A DNA stretch of 64,000 bases, from positions 9,031,712-9,095,711 of the forward strand of contig JAJEKV010000011.1 of the NCBI GenBank assembly GCA_021234155.1, written 5' to 3'. Numbering within the stretch: position 1 is the stretch's first letter; every line of letters begins with the position of its first letter. Origin of the DNA: Isoetes taiwanensis. Taxonomy: Eukaryota > Streptophyta > Lycopodiopsida > Isoetales > Isoetaceae. Position numbers and translations under genes: made by a program. Below, in pieces: positions 10,797 through 22,556 of the stretch. The notes under the pieces were generated by a model. It did no database searches. It was not told where the DNA came from and was given only the letters and a program-made list of their open reading frames with translations.

Positions 10797-11539
10797 GACG
10801 AGATGTCAAGACCAAGGGAGGGTTCAAGATACATGCCGCAAATCAAGAATATACAGTCTAACATATGACAAGAGTAAGCTATTGATGTTATGGATCCAGA
10901 TTGAAGAAGAGACTCTCAATGCCCCTGTAAATGTTGGAATGTTTCATAAAGGGATAGTCAAGAATATATTGAAGCCGAGACACAAAGAACCAAGTTTGGA
11001 GAGCAGAAAATGATCATAAGGTGTTGGGATGAAGGTGATGTAGTGAAGCAAAGTTCAACTATCAATTCCTAAATCTGCTAATAGTGCAAGATGATGAAGA
11101 AGCTGCATGCACAAAGAATACCTTCTTTTAAGTCTATAGTGCAAGAGCACAGAGAAAGAAGAGGAATCTAGATCCAAAAATGATAGTCGGAGATTTGAAA
11201 TATTTACAGAAAAAATTAGAGTTTGGCAAGAGGTTATTTTCAAATCTGCAATAGGTGATGAGACATATGCATGTGCTGAGCAAAAGGGACATGTATTCCA
11301 TACGAGCAATACATGTCCAGCTATTATTTTTGCATGTGTCGAACAACTTCTTGTAAAATTGACAAATATGATGAACCTTATAGATTGCAGCTAGTTATCA
11401 TGCAATAGCAATTGCACTTTCATTAATGGAGGCATATTCTCTTAGCGTTTAACCTGGACAAACGACATTGCAAATTCTACAGGCAAAACTGGGGCCAGAT
11501 GACCTTAGAACACAGGTATACTAACACCTAATTTGCTGC

Positions 11540-11797
11540 ATGGAGGAGAAGGAAGCATACAGGTTCAAAAATGCAGAGTTGGGAATCCATGCTATTGAAC
11601 TTGTTAATAAGAACAATGATATAAGAAATGAACTTGAAGCACTCGGAGCTAGAGTTTCCATCTTGGAAACCAAGAAATCCGATTTAGAAGAAAGATGCAA
11701 GGTCTATAATGAGTCAAACGAGAAGTTTGAGTTGGAGATAAAGCAGATGGAAGATGAAGCCGCAGGACATCTTGAAAACATAAAAGCATTACATTAA
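11540..11797 (+). pseudogene. Captured coiled-coil protein fragment 1 (in A2)
   Basis: The 85-codon frame is rich in Glu, Lys, Leu and Asn with heptad-like spacing, for example NELEALGARVSILETKKSDL. Composition and length suggest part of a long coiled-coil protein. It ends at a stop in the middle of the coil, and the next frame carries on similar sequence. There are no introns of its own that I can place. It lies inside rolling-circle element A2, which agrees with the habit of Helitrons to pick up host gene pieces. The parent gene is not recognised and is not the coiled-coil gene at 51712. Confidence 0.55.
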
Positions 11798-12181
11798 AGA
11801 CCTGCAAATAACAGAGAACGAACTTCTCAGTTGCAAATCACCGATTTGAATCATCAGTATCATCTCTTGCTTAAGTTGAAAGTGAGGTTTCAAGGTTAGA
11901 AATGGAACTTGACAAGAGACATGAGGAATACAACAAAGAGAGAGGACACATGAACACATGTTTGAATGAAGCAATAGAAAGCTGCAAAGTTTGAACAGCT
12001 CCATAAGCAGACATGTGTGGAAAAACTGTTTGTAATAAGCCAACTAGAGAATAAAATACAACATCTAATGCAACAAATTTCTCTCATGCATGATAAAAAG
12101 GAAAGGCTATACTCAGAGGCACAGGCAAAAGCTATGGAATTTTAAGCTGGAAAGAAAGAATGGGATGGTAAACTTATCAAC

Positions 12182-12310
12182 ATGGAACAAAGGGTTGAGG
12201 AAGCAGACTTAATGGTGAGATCCATGAAAGTAGAATGTGATGCTAGGATTCAAGATTATCTAAATGATTGCAGAAGGCTAGAAGATGAGCAGTGTGAACT
12301 GACAACAAAA
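12182..12310 (+). pseudogene. Captured coiled-coil protein fragment 2 (in A2)
   Basis: The frame MEQRVEEADLMVRSMKVE continues with acidic, heptad-like sequence up to ELTTKYMYK. At that point the tandemly repeated GC-rich sequence at 12298-12500 breaks in. It probably belongs to the same parent gene as fragment 1, given the same strand, order and style. Confidence 0.5.
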
Positions 12311-12500
12311 TATATGTATAAGGGAAACTCTGCCCCTCGAATATTCTGGAGGAGAATCCGCGAGGCGGCGCCGCCAGCGGTTGCGGACGCACTCGCGGAC
12401 TGACAACAAAATATATGTATAAGGGAAACTCTGCCCCGAGAATATTCTGGAGGAGAATCCGCGAGGCGGCGCCGCCAGTGGTGGCGGCGCACGAGCGGCA
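12298..12500. repeat. Tandem duplication, period 102, GC-rich core
   Basis: The unit starting CTGACAACAAAATATATGTA occurs at 12298 and 12400. It includes GGGAAACTCTGCCC and a GGCGGCGCCGCC palindrome. A 35-base part of it (12418-12452) is repeated at 12893-12927 without the GC-rich core. Confidence 0.9.
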
Positions 12501-12892
12501 TGCCACCTGGGATTACGTACGTGACGTGTCCTCCACGTCACTGCCACATCAGCTTAGTTTATAATGTTTTTTTTTTCATTTTTTTCGCGGAGCTCCTGGC
12601 GATGGCGAATGTAGAGATTTTGCTAGAGCTCCGGTGATGCGCTTCGCCTGTAAACCGTGGCGCTTGCCGTGTAAATGATGGCAGAGGTGTGCTAGGTATG
12701 ATTACAGTGTTCTTAGCATTCTAAATGCTGGGGATCTTGATTTTTGTGATGTTTTCTGCAGACATTTGTTACTTTTTTCGTCGGTGGTGCGTGCATGGCT
12801 ATGGCGCGTGATTGCTAGGATCTTGGCGACCTTTACAGCAAATATTTCCTGGCCAATCCTTCCTGTGAGAGTTTGTTAGCCGAGTTCTTGGT

Positions 12893-12927
12893 ATAAGGGA
12901 AACTCTGCCCCGAGAATATTCTGGAGT
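12893..12927. repeat. Third copy of the TATAAGGGAAACTCTGCC block
   Basis: This 35-base copy matches 12418-12452 and nearly matches 12316-12350. With those copies it flanks a 440-470 base stretch of sequence unlike its surroundings (T/G-rich from 12560). That could be a small element with short direct terminal repeats. Confidence 0.8.
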
Positions 12928-13394
12928 ATAAGTATGAATTTTGTTATAATTTACTTGATGTTTTTGTTGGTGAGTAGCATGGCTGATAATCCAGGCCCTT
13001 CTCAACCATCATTTACCATCTGTTCTTTTGAGATGACACCAACTGAAGATGTTTCTATTGAAGATGTTTGAGTTTGATGCTTCATGGTCAGTTCTGTGTT
13101 TCTGTGGCAGTTCAGTTTGATGTTATAAAAACTCTTTGAGACAGAAAAACTCTTTGATGTTCAGTTTGTGGCACTGTAATCTGCTTTTTGTGGCACTGTA
13201 ATCTTTTTGTGGAAAACTCTTGTGAAAACCTCTTGTATTTGAGCTCATAAACTTTGTTGTAATATCTGTTTTCTAACTGTGATAAACTGTGTAATGAAAC
13301 TGTGTTATGAAATTCTGTAAATTGTATGAAATGAAAATAACGAGATGGTTGAGATGAAATTACGAGATATAATTTTAAAGCAATATAACAGTAA

Positions 13395-14215
13395 TCCCAA
13401 GGTGGCGTGTATTACGGAGGCAGAAAAAGCAGCCTCAGAGAGAAAGAAAAGTTGGGAATCAAGGGTGGATATGGCATTCAGAAGCAGCTTAAGATTATTA
13501 ATAGGGAGAAGATGAAGCTGGCAGAAGAAAATGAGGACATGAGAATGAAGGTCTAAGAAAACGAGCTTCTAAAAGCCGAATCGGATGCTTATAAAGCTAC
13601 CCTTGAAAGTATTAAAATGAGAAACCAGTGCCTTGCTGCCATGGCACTGCCTGAAACTCTTAGTGCATGCAGAAGGCATAGAACATAGCAATCAGATGAT
13701 TCTGGATGATGCTTTCAAAGCATGCATAGCCAATTTTAAACGATTTGCTCTTTAAGAAAGGTGCAGATATTGGATGCATAGACAAGAGTAGCATCAAGCT
13801 TCTACAGATACGAGTTGAAACACAATACTCATGCACAGAATCGAGAGCAAAAGAATATACAAAACAATCGGTCCATAGAAAACTTAGAATTATCAAGCAG
13901 GCCTCGCCTCTAGATTCATGCTTCAACCATCGATTTGCACATAAAACTCTCAATAGAAAGATCACAAAAGTAGACATGTAAGTATCGATTCTGGAGAGAC
14001 GAAAAGCTCATGCTGAGAAAAAGGACAAAGCTAAAAACGGCTTGGTATGAAGTTAAAAAATGTCTCATAGCCGAAGAGATCAAACTCTAGGCATAATAGG
14101 AAAAGGAAATAAAAATCCAATGCATTTCCGGATCTACAGGCTGAATCTGCTAAATACGGTCCGGAACTACAGGCCAAATCTGCTAAATTATGCTCTAAGG
14201 CTAACCATGGCAGAA
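13395..14215 (+). pseudogene. Captured coiled-coil protein fragments 3 (in A2)
   Basis: Several broken + strand frames keep coiled-coil character: EKAASERKKSWESRVDMAF from 13420, a shifted frame with REKMKLAEENEDMRMKV and an in-frame stop near 13555, then ENELLKAESDAYKATLESIK. Near 14130-14200 a repeated LQAESAKYGPELQAKSAKL appears. These continue the same order as fragments 1 and 2. All are non-functional. Confidence 0.45.
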
Positions 14216-15318
14216 GAAAAATAGAAACTAGAGGACGACTGATTAAGTTAGAAGACTAGAGCTAGAGGAAAACAACCGCGTCTTTTGCTCTGTTCGACAG
14301 GCTAAGATATGGAGGCATTACCCGAAAGTGGCATGAGAGCTCCATGAACTACCCATTCTAGGGCGAAATGCATGCAGAAACGATTTGGGTCTGGATCAGA
14401 AGGAAGATTAGCTAACGAATTTGCCGATTTTAGGAAGAGGATAGCCAGATCTCAGGGGCTTCCCACGTTACGGCCGGTAGACGGATTAAGTTAGGTGTTC
14501 ACAGATCCATACGTGGACGTGAAGGGGGCAAATTGACCTAGTAACTTAATAATTTTTAGCAAACGACCACTAGCTTGAACCACAGCTGGACACCAACTAT
14601 ACGTTATTACCGTTGTAGCACAGGGTCAGCAAAAGAAATTGGATTGTACAAATATAAAAAGCCAGGAGACACGGTTAAACAAAAATTTGTCAAAACAAAA
14701 CAGCAACAGGATCTAGCAAGACATCATGTTTTCGGGATTTAGAATGAGTAAGAAAAAAGCAATGTCCAGGAAACTATAAGCATCACAATGGATAAATGGA
14801 TCTAAGTAAAATTCATGATGCTTATGAGACAATCTCATGAGCAGTAGATGATAACCATGAGGCAAAACAAATGGTACAAGAAGAAACAAACCATGAGGCA
14901 AAACGAAATGATACCAAAAGAAACAAAAACCCAGAGAGAAGCAGAGAATGGAAGCAAGAGCAAAAAAGAGAACAATCTTTTAGAAACAAACATGAAAAAG
15001 CAAAGGACCATCTTCTAGAAGATGAAAGAAAAAGCAACCCATCTACAAACTACAGACTGCTAGATGGAAAGAAGCCTACGATTTAAGCAACCCGTCTACA
15101 AACTACAAACACAAAAGTAGGAAGGCAAAACACAAAAACAAAAGTAGGAAGGCAAAACACAAAAGATGGAACGCTCAAGAGGAAGGCCGATGATGAAAAC
15201 CTAGAACTGATGAGATATATAATCTGTAAAAAAGATCTTATGGAAAAAATAGACGTTCCAAAAAGGGCCCGTCTTCTCCAAGAATGATGGTTCTATGTTG
15301 CCATAGAACCATTGCATT

Positions 15319-18300
15319 CCCTGATTTTCACACTTGGGTTAGTCATTGGGCTGACACAGTTAGGTTATCTGGCTATTATAGAGCCTGAATAAACTGTATT
15401 TTTTACATATTATTAATAAAATTAAAAATACCTTGCCATCAAAAAAAAAAAAAAAAAAGGTACCCTGAACTTTGAAAAGAGAGTTAAAAAGTGCTTGAAA
15501 TTGCTGGGAGGGAAGCGAATGGAGGTTGCTGGTGCGCTCCGGTTGGGTGCAGAATGAATATACCTAGGTTGCATGCAGAAAGAGCATAATTTGATAAGGA
15601 AAAAAAGGGAGTTTTCAAGAAATGGAACAGATGCATCTTGATCTGTTTCTATTGCTAGCATGCCACATAACACGTAAGCTCCCGATTAGAGTTTAGGGTA
15701 ATGTGTCTGATCCTTTGCTCGGGTCCATTTGTCAGCTTCTTCAACCAACCAGAGCAATTAGGAGTTTCTCTTCTCAGACATACCGACGCAATTGTTCATA
15801 CCGCTGTGCACTTTTCGCCTGAAAGGGGATCACCACATACACTCCAAAGTTTTTGACTGCAACATATTTCTTCCTTTAGATAAATTGCCACGTTAACGAC
15901 GCAAATGAACGCGTGCATGCCATTACCGTACAGCCGTGCTCCATCCCGCGCATGCCGCAGAAGAGGAAACTCCTCCATTTAATATTAAGAGATTTTGTAA
16001 ACTTCTGCGATTTTTGGAGAATCGGGAAATGTTTCCGGCCGCCAAAACCTCTAAAATCTTAGGAAATCGAATTAAGAAAAATTCCAAAAATCTTTTTCAC
16101 CAAACTGGAAAATCCCAAATTAACAAGATTGATTGATAATACATATACTGTTGTGGCATTCATGATCTCGAGATTGTGTGCTCCATTCGAAATAAAATCT
16201 CACCTTTCTAGGCTTGCAAAGGTTAGCATCGTGAATGTTTATGCACAACCATTCCAAAATCTTCTGGACACGCTATTTTTTTAATTCCTTTGTAGCTTGT
16301 TTCTGCATTTAGCAGCAAACCATTAATAAAAAACAAGTAAAATCTCTATTAAGAAACAAGGAAATGGTTCAAGAAGCTATCCTTGGGTATAAGAATCTAA
16401 TGTGCCAATCTTTAGATGTGTGTTTCAGTGATTTATATCTTGTTTATCAGTCTGAATAATTTCTTTGGAAAAGTTATCTTATAATAACATCCTTTTTCAG
16501 AAAAAGCATCTCTCTTTCTGAAAAGCAACAACACATCCCTATTAATTGGCGCACTTTGTCTTGCATGTATCGAAGTTGGAAGGCATCCTTTGCTGAGTGC
16601 AAAATGGGTAAAGTGTTACAGAATTCATGCTATGCAATTTAGCAATTGTGTTAGCATTCATGTGAGTTTAAGAACCTTTATAGTGTCAATAATGAGCTGC
16701 AAAATACCTATGCATGCCGATATCAAGCAAGTAAGGGCTTCATTTAACCAGGCATAAAATGCATTTGGCTGCTAAAATTATATTGTCCCATTCGACTACT
16801 ATTTCAACTTTTCTTCTTCCATCTAGTTTCTTTGTATATACCAGTACATAGACCCAACTTGAGCAGTGCGTTACAGCATTTCATTCTTCAAATCAAAGAC
16901 CTTATTGACAAAAAGTATGTCCAATGATTATACCAATTGCAAGTTGTGCAGAGGCTGGTAAGAGCAGAAGGAAATAATATTATATATTCACTACGTGGTG
17001 TCATAATTCCATACAATTTGCAGCTGGTAGCATACTTGATTTCATCTATTTTTTATTTCTGGTTTTCTATTTGATTATTGACTCATTAGAAACACGTCAA
17101 TACTTTGACTACTTGAAGTTGTATGGTTATCTTTAGCCATAGCCTTAGCGCCTTTTCAAAGGTAATTACAAACGTTGTCTTAAACAAATAAGACATCTTT
17201 CTTAAACATGGGACTCTTATGGTAACCTTAAAAAAAGGGATATTGCTCTTTACAAAATGTGATCTTCCAATTTGCTATACGTTATTACGTTATCTCAATC
17301 CTGACTTTTTAGGTCTTTAATTTGATGTTTTGCATTACAAATTACATGGGGTACAATTATTTGGCAAAATATTGATTTGCAATTCAAGCATTTTTTGTCC
17401 ATATGATAATCTTCACTACGTGTTTATATTATCAATTCATCAAATGGTTATGGGTTCAGAATGCCTCCAATGATATCAGGAGGAAATATGTTCATTTTTC
17501 ACAATTCCAATATATAAGCAGGTAACTTTGATCGTTCATTCTTATGAATGCCAAAAGGTAACTTTGAGTGTTCATACTTGTGAATGCCAGAAGACGACCT
17601 CATATGTAGATATAAGTTGGGACTTTTTCCAATTTAAAAAGTAACTAATACCCAACAAAATTCATTTCATTTTATCCTTGCGTCATATTAGGTGGTACCT
17701 GTATTTCCTGCTATTTAACCTTATTGATAGGTTTTGCTCTACAAAATTGCATTGCAAGGTTTGAGGAACTAACGCAAATGATAGAATGCATTTGGTACTT
17801 TCAAGCTCTTACACATGAACTTGCGCAAGTCTAATTCTAAAGATATTCAACAATTTTGCATAAAATATTGGCTCTCGTATTGTAAACCACATTGGAGACA
17901 GTTTTTTCCTCCTTTTCCTATTCTATTCTATTCCTTGTTTTTGTTTCTTTATTGGTGATTGGCAGAGGTGAGGTGGTGCCCCCAAGTTAATTTAAACTCA
18001 AAATTTCCACATTCATCAAACACAGAGTTTTAAACATTCCACACGTTATACTCATTTAGATTCAAAATTAAAAGTTTTGGATTCGAACAAAGATTTGGAT
18101 ACAACGTTCAGAGTTTACAGTAGTTTTAATAACTGAACATAAGGATTAATTTGATACCGAGAGTGCATTCCATTGGGTGTTGACCACTAGCATGAGGAAG
18201 CTCCTCTATTAAGTTCTTAACATAACAACTTCTACCAAATGTTTGAAAGTTGGCCTTTTTCTATATGTTCTCGAATGTCTTGATGCTCCCAATGCTTATT

Positions 18301-21134
18301 GAGCACTCCCTTGGACTAAAGTAAAAAGTTTTCAATCTGGTCTTGCTTTACAAGGGTGTTGATCTAGAATACGATAGGATCAACGTTCACGGAGTTGCCT
18401 AATGGGTATGAGTCAAACCTAAAAATAGAAAATTTTCAAGCTAGCCATATGCTCAATAATGTCTTGGAGTGTGACCAGTGGGTGTTGACCGACCAACTAG
18501 CCAGAACAGAATAGAGTAATGCCTCTACGGTTGACCTATGTCTATTGACTACTATTGTAGAATGTTCTAGGCAAGCAAATGGTGCAAGCATGTGACGGAT
18601 GCGGCTGCCTCAAGAGGCTGGTTCAATAGCTCCAAAGCCAAGGCCTTCACAAATTTATTACTTCATCTGCTTAAATAATAACATCTCCACGGCTTTTGTT
18701 GAAGAAATGTCTGTGCTGGCGACGACGATAATGGATCAAGGAGACCCTAGCCAAGTCCTTCGCAATTGACAGACGTTGCATATGAAAAATGAACATTAAT
18801 TTCTGAAGAAAAAAAAAGAAAGGGAAAAATGGCACTGCATGTCTAGAAAATGGGTTAATTCATGTAACCCATAGTATAACAAAATGGCATCTCCAACCAC
18901 CCATTGCTATGGGATCACCAAAATCAGCCGCACCATAACCCAAATCTAGCAAAAGCTTGGACTGCCTAGACTCAATAGGCGGCGCCAAATCCAAGAGCTG
19001 CAAGCCCTGCCAGATCCAAATTTCTGCCAAATGCTAAGGCCACAAGCTGCGCTAATTCTAAAGCCCGTAGGCCTCGCCTGGAGGTTTTCAAGGAATCGAT
19101 CTCACAAAAATAATAGAGCAGCCCTTGCTCTGCTATGGAAGAGCCCTGCAAACAATGTGGGATTTCAACCCACCATCACCAAGCCAGAACCTCTAAATAT
19201 TGAAGGGGCAAAAGGGCCATATGAAAACAAAAAAAGGGCTGCACAGGCTTCCATAGAATCGCTGATCTGAGCACTTGCTGCATCTAGGCCGCGCAAGAAA
19301 GGCTACCGTCCGGGATGTCGTATCTATTCTCCCGAGCTGTCCAAAAATTGCAGGATTTCCTTCCCTTCTTGAACCATTACAATGACAACCACAAAAGAAT
19401 CCCCACGAATAGAAATATGACCTTTAAACCAACTAAGCAGCTCAAATCACCCCAAATATACCATTTTGAATACAATACAAGAATCATAGTTCCAACTATT
19501 GCGAGAATATCCTCCCGCTGTAACGGACCCATAGGAGACTGCTCGAGTAGATCTTGGTGTGTGTTCCCGAGACACCGGCATAAATGGGTAGAAGTGACTA
19601 CTCATAAACGTCTAGACGGTTTTGCCCAGTTGGTTAAGGGCATGTCGGTTAGGAACGTTACACTCGCAATACGAAACGAATTGTGCATTTTATCAGCAAA
19701 ATGCCATCTTTTATTTATAATACTGCCCGCAATTTAAATTTTGCAATAATTGGCAAAATGGTGCCCTTTTTTTATCCCGAGGATGTGGTCCTTATTACTT
19801 ATGGGATTGTATGCATGGAATGATGGTCTGGGCATCTCTTCTGCAATTTCAAACCATCTTTATTGTCTTGCACATGTTAAAATTGCCTCCAAAAGAACTT
19901 TTTAGCACCAACAACGTTGCTACTAAGGAGGATCATGGTCGAGACTTTTACTTTATTTAAATGCCAATTTGTTAATTTCACAATGTGTTAAGAGTGAAGG
20001 TTGGAATGATGGTTTTGCATCGAATGTGTGCGAATGTATAGTATTGATGCATATATTTGTAAGGTCATCTACGAATTTGATGGCTGATCTCTTTCAAGAG
20101 ATTATCACAGTAAATTTCAAGAGATTAGCACGATAATCTCTCATTGCTAGCTATCCCAAGTTTTAATTGCACCTTGATCCAACAGTTGCCAAGGGTTTGA
20201 TCGAGATAACCCTCGATGCACCTATTTTACATTGTGGTTAGGAATGCTCCAACACCTCAAATCGGCCCTTCAATTTGGCTCTTCTTCTTTTGTATACCTC
20301 CTAAAACATCACTATGGATGTCATCCACAAACCAATTGCTTATCATAAGGCCGAAACCTGATAACCACTCTATTATAATCCATAACCTCCCTCCCAATCA
20401 ATTTTTTCTAAGGTGTAAATTATACCCAAAAAACATGTAAATTATACCCTCAGGCCCCTAGAGGCCAACCCTCCATGCGCAGCACCTTGTTTAACTTGTT
20501 GTTTAACTTGATCATTAAGTTATGAAACACAGCAATGCACAGCTTCGCTTTGCTTCGAAGCAAAGTTTTCACTTGGTCACATGGCACTCCCCAATCTATC
20601 GTTGTTTTATGGCAAAAACAAAAACAAAAAAAAAGGCAGAAAAATGTGAGAACGAATTATATAGGTTTAGATTAGAATAATTATTTGCCAAGGTTTTGGG
20701 TGGTATCAAAACAGATGGTTTTAATGGCATGATGTAAAAATTGTTGCTTCTTTTCTAGTAGGTGTTTCAATTTGAGATAAATTTAACTTCTTTCTATTCA
20801 TTTTTGAAGGATTATGTCTTGCGATTTTATTATGCAATTCAAGGATGAAGAATACAATACTATTGGTCTTCAGCTAAATACGGCTATGTTTGAACAGTGT
20901 ATTCAACAATGTAGAAGCATGAAACCCTTCACACTTTGACCGACACGAGTGTAGGACAGAAACTTCGAAGCCAATATCGTAGTTTGTCACATAGCGTAAG
21001 TAAGTTGCTTGTGAAGAAAGGTAGGTCACCTTTTTTGACCTAGAAAGTTCGAAGCAATGGGTCAAGAATTTCAATAACTAGTCTGTATAAGTGAAGATGC
21101 AAAACTAGATGTGCTTTAGCACTGCAGATAAGAT
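15319..21134. other. Gene-poor stretch upstream of the UGT gene
   Basis: No coding region can be supported. A poly(A) retroposon tail lies at 15355-15458. Open frames at 15936-16136, 19031-19270 and 19315-19737 show no motif. The 16150-18000 part is AT-rich. The 500 bases before the UGT contain TTGACC/TTGACT-like W-box cores (near 20937 and 21034), but such hexamers are common by chance. Confidence 0.5.
15355..15458 (+). repeat. 3' tail of a poly(A) LINE/SINE
   Basis: TTATTAATAAAATTAAAAAT and CCTTGCCATC precede a run of 18 A at 15441-15458. Similar AATAAA-rich ends before A runs occur at 32080-32117 and 51470-51509, so they look like members of one retroposon class. The left edge is not visible. 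Confidence 0.6.
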
Positions 21135-22556
21135 ATGGCAATAGACTGCAGGAGCCTGAGAAAATCTAGCCATGTATTATGTTGTGTAACAAGCGGGCGT
21201 GGTCATGTAACTGCCACGGTGAATTTGGCAAAGGCCATGGCAAGGTTAGGGATGTCAATGACAGTAGTGTTTTCGAGCGCATCGGCATATTCATCAGTTG
21301 TTTTTGCAGATGCAGATGCAGCCGAAGGGCTAGACATAGCCTTTGTTCTGCTAGAGGGCTCTCGAGAAATTGAAGGTTGGGAGGATGGGAACAGAGTTTT
21401 AGTAAAGGGGGTCAGAAAATTTAATCTTGGGAGCAACATGACACTCAGGACAGATTTTGCAGCAGAGGAGTCGGCCTTGGAGGATCTGATACTTTCTATG
21501 CAAACTCCGCCCCTTGCCATCATTTCTGACATGGTTGTTGCCTGGTCTGCATCTCCAGCCAAGAAGTTGAATCTCAAAAGCTTTGTTTTCTATCCTGCTG
21601 CTCCTTTCTACCTTGCTGCATTGCTTAAAGCAACAAGCTTGATCTTAGAAGGTGTTGATCCAACTTGTCACACAGGTTTAGAGATTCAGAAGGATTTGCC
21701 TGTTATTCCTTGGCCCCAAGTGCCAGATTTTATGAAGGAGAGGGACCACCGATTTTTTAATAGCCATTTGCAACTGCTCCAATCAGATGGGATTTTGCTG
21801 AATACTTTCAAGGAGCTAGATGGAAAGGTTTTAGAAGCTTTAGAACATATGCCAGAAGCAAAAGGCATACAGTTTTTTCCCATAGGACCTTTAGTTCATC
21901 CCCTGTTTTTGGATCCTGAGACATCACCAGAAAAACTCTCAAGAGCTGCTGTGTTTAAGGGCAGCGAAAAAGGAGATATGCAGTGTTTAGATTGGTTGGA
22001 AAAAAGAACACAGCGCACAGTTCTCTTTCTGTGTTTTGGAAGCTGGGAGACACTAGAGGATGAACAAATTCTTGAAATTGCAAAGGGATTAGAGGCAAGC
22101 ACACAACCTTTTATATGGGTTACTGCAGAATCCTCTATAGCCGCGCTTCCAGAAGGATTCCAGGGTAGAATGGAAAATCAAGGTCTTGTTGTTTCAGGCT
22201 GGGCTCCCCAACAGCTTATTCTAAGGCATCCTGCAATTGGAGGATTTTTGACGCACTGTGGTTGGAATTCTATAGTGGAATGCATAAGCATGGCTGGAAT
22301 TCCTCTGGTGTGCTGGCCGTTAGGGGCGGATCAGCCATTTGTTTGCAGGTATGTGGTGGATGAGCTTAAGATTGGAATTGAAGTAGAGGCTACAGCAGAA
22401 GGGTTTGTGGGTGCAGAAGAGGTGGAAAGATGCGCCAGAATTGTGATGGAAAAACGAAGTGGTATAAGAGAGAGGGCTGCTGCTCTGAAAAATTCTGCCC
22501 TTCTATCTCAATCTGGCCTCTCCTCCTTTCTACAACACTCCATCTTATCCGTATAG
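21135..22556 (+). CDS. UDP-dependent glycosyltransferase, plant family 1 (PSPG box)
   Basis: A single uninterrupted frame of 473 codons, a usual length for plant family-1 glycosyltransferases (GT-B fold, cytosolic). These enzymes transfer a sugar from a UDP-sugar to a small acceptor. The N-terminal half has the GxGH motif with the expected catalytic His24 and a partner Asp132 in ISDMVVAW. The PSPG donor-binding box runs from Trp356 to Gln400, with HCGWNS at 374-379, Glu382 and the terminal Asp399-Gln400. The box counts 45 residues rather than the usual 44, with one extra residue in CISMAGIP. The ATG at 21135 has G at +4, and no better upstream start exists. No intron is needed. A truncated second copy lies at 43911. 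The acceptor cannot be told from sequence; style is near the UGT85 group, but that is only an impression. Confidence 0.96.
   Translation: MAIDCRSLRKSSHVLCCVTSGRGHVTATVNLAKAMARLGMSMTVVFSSASAYSSVVFADADAAEGLDIAFVLLEGSREIEGWEDGNRVLVKGVRKFNLGSNMTLRTDFAAEESALEDLILSMQTPPLAIISDMVVAWSASPAKKLNLKSFVFYPAAPFYLAALLKATSLILEGVDPTCHTGLEIQKDLPVIPWPQVPDFMKERDHRFFNSHLQLLQSDGILLNTFKELDGKVLEALEHMPEAKGIQFFPIGPLVHPLFLDPETSPEKLSRAAVFKGSEKGDMQCLDWLEKRTQRTVLFLCFGSWETLEDEQILEIAKGLEASTQPFIWVTAESSIAALPEGFQGRMENQGLVVSGWAPQQLILRHPAIGGFLTHCGWNSIVECISMAGIPLVCWPLGADQPFVCRYVVDELKIGIEVEATAEGFVGAEEVERCARIVMEKRSGIRERAAALKNSALLSQSGLSSFLQHSILSV

Larger units (their letters stand above)
8887..15318 (+). mobile_element. Helentron-like element A2 with captured gene fragments
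   Basis: The element starts with the A1-type left end right at the A1 terminus. It ends 6.4 kb later with the same hairpin (15289-15310) and ATTGCATT. The last 180 bases match A1 (8711-8887 versus 15143-15318) almost base for base, including the inverted motif TCTTCTCCAAGAATG at 15272-15286. The flank after 15318 differs from that after A1, which fixes the boundary. The inside is A-rich and contains pieces of a coiled-coil gene plus several small tandem repeats, but no recognisable Rep/helicase, so it is non-autonomous. Confidence 0.75.

Noticed and set aside
7716-15464. GGTACC just before A1 and GGTACCC after the A run at 15458 as a target duplication
   Set aside because: The second lies 140 bases beyond the A2 end, after an unrelated retroposon tail, so the six-base match is most likely chance.
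19598-19660. GCCCAGTTGGTTAAGG resembling a tRNA/pol III A box
   Set aside because: No B box (GGTTCGANTCC) follows at the right distance and no cloverleaf can be drawn.
19315-19737. A 140-codon + frame in the gap upstream of the UGT
   Set aside because: No domain, no splice or promoter support, and mixed composition; it is not distinguishable from chance.
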